From Gemmatimonadota bacterium (GTDB lineage Bacteria; Gemmatimonadota; Gemmatimonadetes; Gemmatimonadales; Gemmatimonadaceae), in assembly GCA_947457715.1 (NCBI GenBank), contig CANGXK010000032.1:1-12537 (forward strand): a stretch of DNA of 12,537 bases. Reading direction: 5' to 3'. Numbering within the stretch: position 1 is the first letter of the stretch; the number at the start of each line of letters is the position of its first letter. The translations under genes were made by a program, and so were the position numbers. Below are positions 1 through 8,451 of the stretch, piece after piece. The notes under the pieces are model-generated. The model was not told where the DNA came from. It searched no databases and saw only the letters and a list, made by a program, of their open reading frames with translations.

Positions 1-3000
1 AACGAATACTCACGGTGTTCATGGGGACGCTCCTGTGCGCATCACCGGCGTTCGCCCAGACGAAAACCGTGACGGGGAAAGTCACCCGCGACGTCGGCGT
101 CCCGCTCTCCGGCGTTTCCGTGGTCGTGAAGGGCACGCCGACGGTCGTCCAGACGAACAACAATGGCGATTACAGCGTCCGGGCCGATGTCGGCCAGGTG
201 CTGCAGTACCGCCTGATCGGGTACTTGCCGCAGGAACGCACCGTCGGCACCGCCGACGCGATGAACGTGCAGCTGACCAAGGCGGCCTCGAATCTCGACG
301 CCGTCGTGGTCACGGCCCTTGGCCAGACCACCACCCAGCGTAACCTCGGCACCTCGCAGCAAACCGTGTCCGGCGCCGACGTGGCGCAAACCGGTCGCGA
401 AAACTTCATCAACGGCCTGCAGGGTCGCGTGGCCGGCGTCGAAGTGACAAGCACGTCGGGCGTGCCCGGCGCCTCGTCGTCGATCACCATTCGTGGCGTC
501 AGTTCGATCAGCGGCAGCAACCAGCCGCTCATGATCATCGACGGCCTGCCGATGGACAACAAGACGCTCAACACCGGCTCGCTGGCCTCGGACGCTCCGG
601 GCTCGCTCACGGCGTTCAGCAACCGCGGCATCGACTTCACGAACCGCGCGGCTGACATCAATCCGGAAGACATCGAGAGCATGGTCGTGCTGAAGGGCCC
701 GGAAGCGGCCGCCCTCTACGGCATCGACGCGGCCAACGGCGCGATCGTGATCACCACCAAGCGCGGCAAGCCGGGCGTGGGTGGATTCGAGTACAGCAAC
801 CGCGTGCGTGTGGATCAGACGCGCGCCCGCCCCGAAACGCAGCGCACGTACGGTCCGACCTCGGTGGCCGGCAGCGTGCTCGGTTCGTTCTCGTACTTCG
901 GCAATCCGTACACGGCCGGCACGCAGTTCTACGACAACATCGACGGCTTCTTCCAGTCGGCCGTGTCGCAGCAGCACAACCTGACGTTCAGCGGCGCGTC
1001 GCCCGACGCCAAAGTGAACTACCGCGTGGGGCTCGGCTACAACGCCCAGGGCAGCGTGATCCCGAACTCCGACTACACCCGCATCAACCTCACGGGGTCG
1101 GGCGGCGCCACGGTCACGAGCTGGCTCAAGACCGATCTCTCGATGCAGTACGCGCAGGCCGACAACGACCAGGCACTCAAGGGAGACAACGGTCCGCTCA
1201 TCGGCCTGTTGCTCTGGCCGCAGACCGACCAGGCGAGCGACTACCTCACGCCCGCCGGCAACCGTCGCCGCATCACGGCGCTGGCCACGAACTCGGAAAC
1301 GGACAACCCGTACTTCAGCGTCAACAAGAATCGCGTGAATTCGCGGAACGGCCGACTCATTGCGAACCTCGGCCTGACCATCACGCCGTTCAGCTGGGGC
1401 TACCTGAAGACCAATATCGGATCAGACAGCTACACCAACGAAAACCTGATCCTGCGTCACCCGGAAAGCGCCGGCGTGGCCAACAACAACAACGGCATCC
1501 TCGATGTCGCGAACGACGTCACGCGCAACCTGAACGCGCAGACGCTGTTCAACGTGAACCGCATCCAGATCACCGACAACTTTTCGCTGAATGGCCTCGT
1601 CGGTAATCAGATCTCGGAATTCCGATCGGAAGTGAGCGGCCTGCTTGGCCGTGACTTCCTCGATCCGAACTTCGTATCGGTCAACAACACGAACGTCCGC
1701 ACGACGCGCACCAACAAGCAGCAGCGTCGCTTGATGAGCCTGTTCAGCAGCGTCACGGCGAACTACAGCGACTACCTGTTCCTGACGGTCACGGGCCGTA
1801 ATGACTGGACGTCGACGATTCCCGAGGAACGCAATTCGTTCTTCTACCCGTCGATCCAGACGAGCTTCATCTTCTCCGAAGCGATCCCGTCGATCGGCAA
1901 GTACATGAGCGGCAAGCTCCGCGCGAGCTATGCCGAAGTGGGTAAGGACGCGCGCCCGTACGCCTATCGCCCGTCGCTCGAGTTCAAGACGACGTCCAAC
2001 GGCGGCTACGGCTACGGCTTCACGGGTCCGAACCTCGACCTGCGTCCGGAATTCGCGACCTCGTACGAAATCGGCACCGAACTCGGGTTCTTCAACGATC
2101 GTCTCGGCCTTGACGTGACGACGTATCGCAAGGAGACCACCGACCAGATCGTGAACGACATCCGCGGCAGCTATGCCACGGGGTTCATCCTGTTCAATTT
2201 GAACGGCGCCTCCACCCGGAACACCGGTCTCGAAGTCACGCTCCGCGGCACGCCCGTGATGAAGCGCGACGTCACGTGGGACGTGATCGCCAACGTCGAG
2301 CGCGCGCGCGGCAAGGTGCTCAAGCTGCCGAACGCCCTTCCCGAATCGTACGTGTCCGACACGTGGCTGTATGGCAACGTCCGCAACGGCGTCGCCCCGG
2401 GACTCTCCACCCGGTCGCTCACCGGCCTGTTCTACCTGCGCGACACGATCCCGGGCTCGAAGAAGATCCTCATCGATCCGACCACCGGTCTTCCGCTGCG
2501 CTCCACCGCGTTCATCGACGCCGGCTATGATCGCCAGCCCGACTTCACGATCGGCCTGACGAACACGATCCGCTACAAGAAGCTCTCCGTCAGCTTCCTC
2601 GTCGACATCCGCAAGGGCGGCGATGTGTTCAACGCCACCGAGCACTTTCTGACCACGCGCGGCCTCAGCAACCGCACGCTCGACCGTGATCAGCCGCGCG
2701 TCATTGACGGCGTGCTGCGCGACGGCCGTGAAAACACGGCGAATCCCACGAAGAACACGATCGTGGTCATTCCGGCCGTGCAGCCGCAGTACTACACCGG
2801 CATCAGCGAAGAGCTCTTCATCGAGAAGGACATCAACTGGGTGCGGCTGCGCGACGTCACCGTGCGCATGGCCCTGCCCGGCAAGTACTTCAAGGCCCGC
2901 GAAGCGAGCGCCTATGTCACGGGCACGGATCTCTTCCTCTTCACGAACTACTCGGGCCTCGATCCGATCGTCAACGGCAACAGCGCCGCCGTCGGTGGTT

Positions 3001-3077
3001 CGTCCGGTGTCGGCATCGATTATGGAAACTTCCCGATGCCGCGCGGCGTGGCCTTCGGCATCAAGATGGGGTACTAA
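1..3077 (+). CDS. SusC/RagA-family TonB-linked outer membrane receptor (5' end off window)
   Basis: This is an outer-membrane TonB-dependent transporter that would import a ligand captured by its SusD partner. The frame is open to the left edge (first full codon at 3). A GTG at 15 can be read as a start, but the codons before it (R-I-L-T) continue a hydrophobic signal peptide that ends ASPAFAQ, so the true start probably lies upstream. Numbering from the GTG, about residues 16-90 form a carboxypeptidase-D regulatory-like beta-sandwich (TVTGKV, GVSVVVKGT, NNNGDYSV). About 95-255 form the plug, with the family signatures SITIRGVSSISGS, MIIDGLP and AALYGIDAANGAIVITTKRG. The rest, to residue 1020, is the beta-barrel and ends in an aromatic residue (KMGY), as outer-membrane barrels usually do. 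The length of about 1,020 residues is normal for SusC. No sigma or anti-sigma domain is seen at the N-terminus. The stop is 3 bases before the SusD-like gene. The family is certain; the substrate is unknown. Confidence 0.95.
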   Translation, partial: RILTVFMGTLLCASPAFAQTKTVTGKVTRDVGVPLSGVSVVVKGTPTVVQTNNNGDYSVRADVGQVLQYRLIGYLPQERTVGTADAMNVQLTKAASNLDAVVVTALGQTTTQRNLGTSQQTVSGADVAQTGRENFINGLQGRVAGVEVTSTSGVPGASSSITIRGVSSISGSNQPLMIIDGLPMDNKTLNTGSLASDAPGSLTAFSNRGIDFTNRAADINPEDIESMVVLKGPEAAALYGIDAANGAIVITTKRGKPGVGGFEYSNRVRVDQTRARPETQRTYGPTSVAGSVLGSFSYFGNPYTAGTQFYDNIDGFFQSAVSQQHNLTFSGASPDAKVNYRVGLGYNAQGSVIPNSDYTRINLTGSGGATVTSWLKTDLSMQYAQADNDQALKGDNGPLIGLLLWPQTDQASDYLTPAGNRRRITALATNSETDNPYFSVNKNRVNSRNGRLIANLGLTITPFSWGYLKTNIGSDSYTNENLILRHPESAGVANNNNGILDVANDVTRNLNAQTLFNVNRIQITDNFSLNGLVGNQISEFRSEVSGLLGRDFLDPNFVSVNNTNVRTTRTNKQQRRLMSLFSSVTANYSDYLFLTVTGRNDWTSTIPEERNSFFYPSIQTSFIFSEAIPSIGKYMSGKLRASYAEVGKDARPYAYRPSLEFKTTSNGGYGYGFTGPNLDLRPEFATSYEIGTELGFFNDRLGLDVTTYRKETTDQIVNDIRGSYATGFILFNLNGASTRNTGLEVTLRGTPVMKRDVTWDVIANVERARGKVLKLPNALPESYVSDTWLYGNVRNGVAPGLSTRSLTGLFYLRDTIPGSKKILIDPTTGLPLRSTAFIDAGYDRQPDFTIGLTNTIRYKKLSVSFLVDIRKGGDVFNATEHFLTTRGLSNRTLDRDQPRVIDGVLRDGRENTANPTKNTIVVIPAVQPQYYTGISEELFIEKDINWVRLRDVTVRMALPGKYFKAREASAYVTGTDLFLFTNYSGLDPIVNGNSAAVGGSSGVGIDYGNFPMPRGVAFGIKMGY

Positions 3078-3080
3078 ACC

Positions 3081-4652
3081 ATGAAAACATTCCGCAAGAT
3101 TCTCCTGACCGGTGCGGTTGCACTGAGCACCGTCAGCTGTAACGAGTTCCTCGACGTCAACAACAACCCCAACGGCCCCCAGAAGGTCTCGGCGAATCTG
3201 TATCTCGCGCCGATGATCCACTGGATGGTCACGGCGCCGCAGTATGATGGTCGCTTCCTGGGCCGCTATACGCAGGAATACGTGGTCACCGGGACCGTGC
3301 TCAGCACGTGGGACCGCATGGGCTACGATCCCTCCAGCGACAACGGCGCGCAGCAGTATCGTGACGTGTATTGGACGCTCGGCCAGAACCTGGTCGACAT
3401 GACGAACCTCGCCGAAGCCGAGGAGCGCTGGGACCTGCTCGGCGTCGCCAAGGTGCTCAAAGCGTGGGGCTGGCAGGTCACGACCGACATGCACGGTGAA
3501 ATCATCGTCAAGGAAGCGATCGACCAGTCGAAGTTCACGTTCAGCTTCGACTCGCAGGAGTACGCGTATCAGGAAGTCCAGAAGCTCCTGAACGAAGCGA
3601 TCGTGTTGCTCAAGCGCACCGACGGTGCGGTGGATCAGGCCTATCTGGCGCGCACCGACAAGCTGTATGGCGGCGACCGTACCAAGTGGCTCAAGCTGGC
3701 GTATGGTATGCTGGCGCTGAACCTGAACCACTATTCCCGGAAGAGCGGATACAAGCCGGCCGACGTCATTGCCGCGGTGAACCTGTCGTTCACCAGCAAT
3801 GCCGACGACGCGCTGCTCACGTACCCGAACACCCAGAACGACGACATCAATTTCTGGGGCCGGACGCGCGGCAACTTCAACGCGTATCGTCAGACGCAGT
3901 TCGTGGTCGGCCTGATGAACGGCACCCAGTTCGGCGGCGCCGTCGATCCGCGCATGACGCGCATGCTGTCGCCGTCCCCCGACGGCCTGTATCGCGGCCT
4001 CGACGTCAACGTGGTCGGCTTCGGCGCCCTCACTACGACGCAGCAGCCGAACAACGTGTACGGCTACCCGGGCACCGGTGGCCTCGCCGTCCCCGGCCGC
4101 TACATCTTCGACGACAAGGCGAAGATCCCGCTCATGACGTACGCACAGCTGCAGTTCATCAAGGCGGAGGCGGCGTACAAGCTGGGCGACATGGGCACGG
4201 CGCTGGCAGCCTACACGACCGGCGTCTCGTCGCACATCGACTTCGTGAACTCGCGCAATCTCGACAACAACCAGACGCCCACGCAGATCACGGCGGCGGA
4301 GAAGGCAGCGTTCCTGGCGAATACGGCGATCGTGCCGTCGTCACCGGCTGGGCTGTCGCTCACCCGCATCATGTCGCAGAAGTACATCGCGCAGTGGGGC
4401 TGGGGCCACAACGAGATCTGGATGGACATGCGTCGCTACAACTACACGGACGTCGATCCGGCCAGCGGTATGCAGGTGTTCCCCGGCTTCACGCCGCCGG
4501 TGAGCCTGTATCCCGACAACGGCGGCAAGATCGTGCAGCGCGTCCGTCCGCGCTTCAACTCGGAGTATGTGTGGAACAGAGCCGGGCTGGAGGCCATTGG
4601 CGGTCTCGCGCTCGACTACCACACGAAGCCTCTCTGGATCACTCAACCGTAA
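3081..4652 (+). CDS. SusD/RagB-family outer membrane lipoprotein
   Basis: This is the ligand-binding lid lipoprotein that pairs with the SusC-type channel at the outer membrane. The 523-residue product starts with a lipoprotein signal (MKTFRKILLTGAVALSTVSC) with Cys20 as the probable lipidated residue. The next residues, CNEFLDVNNNPNGP, are the classic opening of the SusD-like_2/RagB group. The body is rich in helical segments (for example LLGVAKVLKAWGW at about 115-130, and the TPR-like TYAQLQFIKAEAAYKLGDMG at about 353-372), which is the SusD fold. The start ATG follows the receptor stop by 3 bases and the next gene follows by 6, so the three are almost certainly cotranscribed. Length is typical and no frameshift is seen. 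Sequence alone does not show whether the ligand is a glycan, a peptide (as for RagAB) or something else. No carbohydrate-active enzyme lies nearby to suggest a glycan. Confidence 0.94.
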   Translation: MKTFRKILLTGAVALSTVSCNEFLDVNNNPNGPQKVSANLYLAPMIHWMVTAPQYDGRFLGRYTQEYVVTGTVLSTWDRMGYDPSSDNGAQQYRDVYWTLGQNLVDMTNLAEAEERWDLLGVAKVLKAWGWQVTTDMHGEIIVKEAIDQSKFTFSFDSQEYAYQEVQKLLNEAIVLLKRTDGAVDQAYLARTDKLYGGDRTKWLKLAYGMLALNLNHYSRKSGYKPADVIAAVNLSFTSNADDALLTYPNTQNDDINFWGRTRGNFNAYRQTQFVVGLMNGTQFGGAVDPRMTRMLSPSPDGLYRGLDVNVVGFGALTTTQQPNNVYGYPGTGGLAVPGRYIFDDKAKIPLMTYAQLQFIKAEAAYKLGDMGTALAAYTTGVSSHIDFVNSRNLDNNQTPTQITAAEKAAFLANTAIVPSSPAGLSLTRIMSQKYIAQWGWGHNEIWMDMRRYNYTDVDPASGMQVFPGFTPPVSLYPDNGGKIVQRVRPRFNSEYVWNRAGLEAIGGLALDYHTKPLWITQP

Positions 4653-4658
4653 TCAGCG

Positions 4659-5429
4659 ATGAACACATTCAGATCGATAGCGATGCTGCTGTGCGCCGTC
4701 GCGCTCACCGCGTGTGAGAAGAACGCCGTACAGGACATCACCGGTACGCTCCCGGGAGCGCGCGTGAAGTTCTTCAACTTCGGCGTCAATGCGCCGGCGG
4801 TGAACTTTTACGCCAACAGCAGCAAGATCACCGCGATCACCTCGGCCACCGGCGTGGAAGCGGTGACCGGCGTGAACCCGGGTGGCGTGGGTTCGGGCGG
4901 CTTCTACTCGGCCATCGACCCGGGCCAATACACCTTCACTGGCCGTATCTCGGCCGTCGTGGACAAGGACGTCGTGATCAGCACCGCGGCGGCCACGTTG
5001 GCCGACGGGAAGGCGTACTCGTACTACATCAGCGGCATCTACAACACGACCACCAAGACGGCGGAAGCCTTCGTGTTGGAAGACGCGTTCGTCGATACGC
5101 TCGACTACACGGTGGCGTACGTCCGGTTCGTGAACGCGATCTCCAACGCGAATCCGATGACGCTGTACGCCAAGAACACGACCACCGGCGCGGAACTGCC
5201 GGTGGGCGGTGCGGTGGCGTACAAGTCGGGTGGTGCCTTCACCGCGCTGCCGAACGCGGTGTACGACCTCAGCACGCGCTACGTCGGTTCGACGACCAAC
5301 GTGATCACCCGCACGGCGGTCTCGTTCTCGGCCGGCAAGGTCTACACGATCGGTGCGCGCGGCGATATCACCGTCGTCTCCACCACGTTGGCCACGCGCC
5401 CCCAGCTGGACAACACCGCGAACCGGTAA
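4659..5429 (+). CDS. DUF4397-domain lipoprotein, third gene of the SusCD operon
   Basis: A 256-residue predicted lipoprotein with the signal MNTFRSIAMLLCAVALTAC, lipidated at Cys19. Two similar beta-sandwich units follow. The first begins near residue 34 (ARVKFFNFGVNAPAVNFYAN) and the second near 152 (AYVRFVNAISNANPMTLYAK). Both match the DUF4397 pattern of A-x-V-R-F-x-N/H-A followed by a short V/L-x-x-Y-x-N strand. DUF4397 units are Ig-like extracytoplasmic domains of unknown biochemical role. The gene starts 6 bases after the SusD-like stop without a clear Shine-Dalgarno, suggesting translational coupling, and it is followed directly by the operon terminator. Its position suggests an accessory surface lipoprotein of the SusCD complex, by analogy with the extra binding lipoproteins of polysaccharide utilization loci. 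That role is inference. Thr, Ser, Ala and Gly are abundant, as in secreted beta proteins. Confidence 0.86.
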   Translation: MNTFRSIAMLLCAVALTACEKNAVQDITGTLPGARVKFFNFGVNAPAVNFYANSSKITAITSATGVEAVTGVNPGGVGSGGFYSAIDPGQYTFTGRISAVVDKDVVISTAAATLADGKAYSYYISGIYNTTTKTAEAFVLEDAFVDTLDYTVAYVRFVNAISNANPMTLYAKNTTTGAELPVGGAVAYKSGGAFTALPNAVYDLSTRYVGSTTNVITRTAVSFSAGKVYTIGARGDITVVSTTLATRPQLDNTANR

Positions 5430-5458
5430 CGCCGGCGCACGTGATGCACCATGCAGGT

Positions 5459-5492
5459 CAAAAGGCCCCCGGTATTCACCGGGGGCCTTTTG
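5459..5492. terminator. Bidirectional intrinsic terminator between convergent operons
   Basis: A perfect 15-bp stem (CAAAAGGCCCCCGGT at 5459-5473 paired with ACCGGGGGCCTTTTG at 5478-5492) encloses a 4-base loop, ATTC. The stem ends in an A run on one side and a T run on the other, so it reads as a rho-independent terminator from both strands. It sits 29 bases after the DUF4397 stop and 25 bases beyond the stop of the convergent D-aminoacylase-type gene, where a shared terminator is expected. Confidence 0.93.
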
Positions 5493-5517
5493 TCATCAGC
5501 GCACCGTCACCGCACGT

Positions 5518-7032
5518 TCAGCGTGATGTCGCGCGTCGCAGCGCCTTACCCGCCGTCCGTCCGGTTGCGGCTCCCCCGTCGAACACCAGCACGCCGTTCA
5601 CCCACACCGCCGTAATACCGGTGGCCTGCGCCTGCGGCGCGTCGAAGCTCGCGCGATCCGTCACGGTGGCCGGGTCGAACAACACCAGATCGGCGAAATA
5701 TCCCGGTGCGATCACGCCGCGCTGCGTAATCCCCACGTTGGCAGCCGACAGGCTCGTCATCTTACGCACCGCTTCCTCGGTGCTGAATAGCGACCGGTCG
5801 CGCACGTAGGGACCCAGCACCTTCGGAAAGCTGCCGAAGCCACGCGGATGTAATCCGCTCGACAGACCGTCGCTGCACACATTCGTATACGGCCACCGGA
5901 TCAGCGTGGCCACGTCGGCATCGTCCATGCCCTTGGCGATGATGCCCGCTCCCGAGCCACCCGGTTCGGCCAGCAGGTCCATCATCGTGCGACCGGGCGA
6001 GCGGCCGCGCAGCACGGCCACCTGCGCCAGCGTCTTGCCGCGGTACTCGGGATGACCGTCCACGCGATTGAACAGGATATCGTCGGCGGTGTTGAGATGC
6101 TCGAGAATGAACGCCGTTTCGGTGCTGTCGGCGAAGTTTCGCTTGGGATACAGCACGCCGAGGTTGGCCTGCCACTGCAGATACGGATAGATGTCGGCCG
6201 TGATCTGCACACCCTCGGCCCGCGCGCGATCGAGCACCCGGATCACGCTGTCCGCCTGCCCCCACAGGTCGCGCATGCCGAGCTTGAGGTGCGACACCTG
6301 CACCGCCATGCGATTCACGCGGCCGATCGTGATGATCTCGTGCAGCGCGGGCCAGAAGTCGCGGTCTTCACTGCGCATGTGGCTGATGTATCGGCCTCCC
6401 GCCGCACCGGCCACCTTCGCCAGCGCGAGCACTTCGGCCTCGGATGCATAGATACCGGGGTCGTACTCCAGGCCGGTCGAGAGCCCGAGCGCACCCGCCT
6501 GCATCTCCACGCGCAGCAGTTGCTCCATCCGCGCCTGCTCACGCGCCGTCGCGCGACGCTCGTACTTGGCCCCGAGCACGGCTTCCCGGATCGCGCCGTG
6601 TCCGGCATACGACGCCACGTTGACGGCCACCGGCTGTGTATCGAGCCGAGCAAACAGGGCCCGCAGATTCATGCCGCCGCCATCCTGCCCCACCACGATC
6701 GTGGTGATGCCCTGGCTGACCATGGCCTTGGCATCGCGCGCCGAGAACAACCCGCGGTCGTGATGGCTGTGCGTGTCGATGAAACCGGGCGCGATCGTCA
6801 GTCCACGCGCATCGACCACGCGATCACCGGCCGCGAGGGTCAGCTGACCGACGGCCACAATGCGATCGCCGATCACCCGCACATCGCCGCGGACGCCGGG
6901 GGTGCCGCGCCCGTCGATGATCAGCGCGTTGCGGATGAGCGTGGCCGCAGGGGCCGGCTGCGCTACCGCACCGACGGCCGTCAGGCTTGCCGCGGCCGCC
7001 AGCACGGCCAGGAGTCGCATGGAGTGGTTCAT
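5518..7032 (-). CDS. Exported D-aminoacylase / N-acyl-D-amino-acid deacylase family metallohydrolase
   Basis: An amidohydrolase-superfamily enzyme expected to remove the acyl group from N-acyl-D-amino acids or a related amide. Starting at the ATG at 7032 gives 504 residues with a signal peptide (RLLAVLAAAASLTAVGAVAQ). The GTG at 7065 would add a charged stretch before the signal, and the ATG at 7020 is an alternative start. A small beta domain (about 30-80) leads into the TIM barrel. Visible motifs are GFIDTHSHHD (metal His88 and His90), GALGLSTGLEYDPG (about 180-193), ISHMRSED (His218), VQVSHLKLG (His248) and NVCSDG (Asp388, the probable catalytic base), followed by HPRGFGSFPKVLGPYVRD. This order matches D-aminoacylases. 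In characterised D-aminoacylases a metal-bridging Cys sits in a G-N-C-G context; here the site reads VVGQDGGG, with Asp117 at that position. The gene lies 87 bases after an M20 amidohydrolase and is probably cotranscribed with it. The family is clear; the exact substrate is not. Confidence 0.92.
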   Translation of the reverse strand: MNHSMRLLAVLAAAASLTAVGAVAQPAPAATLIRNALIIDGRGTPGVRGDVRVIGDRIVAVGQLTLAAGDRVVDARGLTIAPGFIDTHSHHDRGLFSARDAKAMVSQGITTIVVGQDGGGMNLRALFARLDTQPVAVNVASYAGHGAIREAVLGAKYERRATAREQARMEQLLRVEMQAGALGLSTGLEYDPGIYASEAEVLALAKVAGAAGGRYISHMRSEDRDFWPALHEIITIGRVNRMAVQVSHLKLGMRDLWGQADSVIRVLDRARAEGVQITADIYPYLQWQANLGVLYPKRNFADSTETAFILEHLNTADDILFNRVDGHPEYRGKTLAQVAVLRGRSPGRTMMDLLAEPGGSGAGIIAKGMDDADVATLIRWPYTNVCSDGLSSGLHPRGFGSFPKVLGPYVRDRSLFSTEEAVRKMTSLSAANVGITQRGVIAPGYFADLVLFDPATVTDRASFDAPQAQATGITAVWVNGVLVFDGGAATGRTAGKALRRATSR

Positions 7033-7119
7033 AACCGTGGAGTATCCGCCGCGCTCAAGGGCCACGCAACCGCGACTGGGTCACGGAGGCGGTGCACTTC
7101 CTCGGTACATCACGCGCCA

Positions 7120-8451
7120 TCACGGAATCAGCTTCGGTGCTCCGCCAGAGCGCAGAAAGTCCATCGCCATGTTCGACATCGCGCGCACACCCACGGCCAG
7201 CGCGCGGTCGTCGCCCTGAAAGAGCGGCGAGTGATTGCTGGCCACCGTCTTCGGATCGAGATGCGGCGGCGTGACACTGAGGTTAAAGAAGAATCCCGGC
7301 GCGAGCTCGGAGAAGCGCGAAAAGTCTTCGCCGGCCATCGTGACATCACCTTCCGTGGCACCGGCCGCACCCGCCACGCGCTTGAGCGTGGGGTAGAACT
7401 TGGCGACCATGGCATCGCTGTTCACCGAGCTGGGGTAGCCGATGTCCACGATCACATCGGCCGTGGCCCCGTGGGCTTCCGCGATGTTGGTCGCGATACG
7501 CTTCATGCGCTCGTGAATCGTCTTCCGCGCCTCGGCATCGAACGCGCGGATGGTGCCAATCATCCACACCGAGTCGGGGATGATGTTTTCACGCAGTCCC
7601 CCGTGAATCGCGCCCACGGTCACCACCGCCGGCGCCTTCGACAAGTCGAGCTGACGCGACACGATCGTCTGCAGCGCCGTCACGATCTCCGCGCTCACCA
7701 CGATCGGATCGACCGTGTTCGACGGCATGGCGCCGTGTCCCTGACGCCCGTGCACCACGATGCGCCAACCGTCGGCGCTGGCCGAGATGGCGCCGGCACG
7801 ATAGCGCATCGCACCGAGTGGGCCGGGACCCACATGCAGACCGAACACACCGGCCACGCCCTGCATCACGCCGGCATCGATCATCGGCTGCGCCCCGCCA
7901 CGCGGCGGCACTTCTTCCGCGGGCTGAAAGAGAAACTTCACCGTGCCCGGCAGCCGGTCCTTGAGTCCGGCCAGCACTTCGGCCGTGCCCATGAGCATCG
8001 CGGTGTGCATGTCGTGTCCGCAGGCGTGCATCACACCCGTCTCCTGCCCGTTGTACACCGTGCGCACGGTCGACTTGAACGGCACGTCGACCAGTTCCGT
8101 CACCGGCAGCGCGTCCATGTCGGCCCGCAGCGCGACGGTGGGGCCGGGCTTGCCGCCCTTGAGAATGCCCACCACGCCGGGAATGCCGCCCACATTCTCC
8201 TGCACCTCCATCCCGAGCGCCTTGAGATGCGCCGCCACCAGCGCCGCCGTGCGCTTCTCGGCGTAGCCCAACTCGGGATGCTGATGAATGTCGTGACGCC
8301 AGGCCGTGACCTTGGCGGTGATCGCTGCCGTGCGACGATCGATCTCGGCGGTCAGCGCCGGGTCGGCGACAACGGGTTGGGCACGGAGAGACGGCGCGGT
8401 GCTCAGTGATGCCGCGAGCAGCAGGGCCGCGAACGAAGGGGAAAGACGCAT
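7120..8451 (-). CDS. Exported M20 (M20D) metallopeptidase: N-acyl-L-amino-acid amidohydrolase / hippurate-hydrolase type
   Basis: A zinc- or manganese-type amidohydrolase that would hydrolyse N-acyl-L-amino acids or related conjugates (the hippuricase, aminoacylase and IAA-conjugate hydrolase group). The 443-residue product opens with a signal peptide ending APSLRAQ, so it acts in the periplasm or outside the cell. Family motifs appear in order: HQHPELGYAE (about 56-65), LRADMDALP (about 108-116), MHACGHDMH with Cys144 and His146 as metal ligands, QPAEE (the catalytic Glu at 179-180), LHVGPG (His206), a dimerisation-domain stretch around GRQGHGAMP, AGEDFSRF, and the late NHSPLF with His407. 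All expected catalytic and metal residues are present and the length is normal. The ATG at 8451 is the only start that keeps the signal peptide; no good Shine-Dalgarno precedes it. It is the first gene of a likely two-gene unit with the D-aminoacylase-type gene downstream. Confidence 0.94.
   Translation of the reverse strand: MRLSPSFAALLLAASLSTAPSLRAQPVVADPALTAEIDRRTAAITAKVTAWRHDIHQHPELGYAEKRTAALVAAHLKALGMEVQENVGGIPGVVGILKGGKPGPTVALRADMDALPVTELVDVPFKSTVRTVYNGQETGVMHACGHDMHTAMLMGTAEVLAGLKDRLPGTVKFLFQPAEEVPPRGGAQPMIDAGVMQGVAGVFGLHVGPGPLGAMRYRAGAISASADGWRIVVHGRQGHGAMPSNTVDPIVVSAEIVTALQTIVSRQLDLSKAPAVVTVGAIHGGLRENIIPDSVWMIGTIRAFDAEARKTIHERMKRIATNIAEAHGATADVIVDIGYPSSVNSDAMVAKFYPTLKRVAGAAGATEGDVTMAGEDFSRFSELAPGFFFNLSVTPPHLDPKTVASNHSPLFQGDDRALAVGVRAMSNMAMDFLRSGGAPKLIP

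Noticed and set aside
1422..4235. A 937-codon minus-strand open frame
   Set aside because: It is antisense to the clear SusC and SusD-like genes, runs across both, and its product is rich in Arg, Val, Asp and His with no recognisable domain. This is typical of stop-poor antisense frames in GC-rich DNA.
6052..8409. A 785-codon plus-strand open frame
   Set aside because: It lies antisense to the D-aminoacylase-type and M20 genes, spans both, and its product is extremely His/Arg-rich without motifs.
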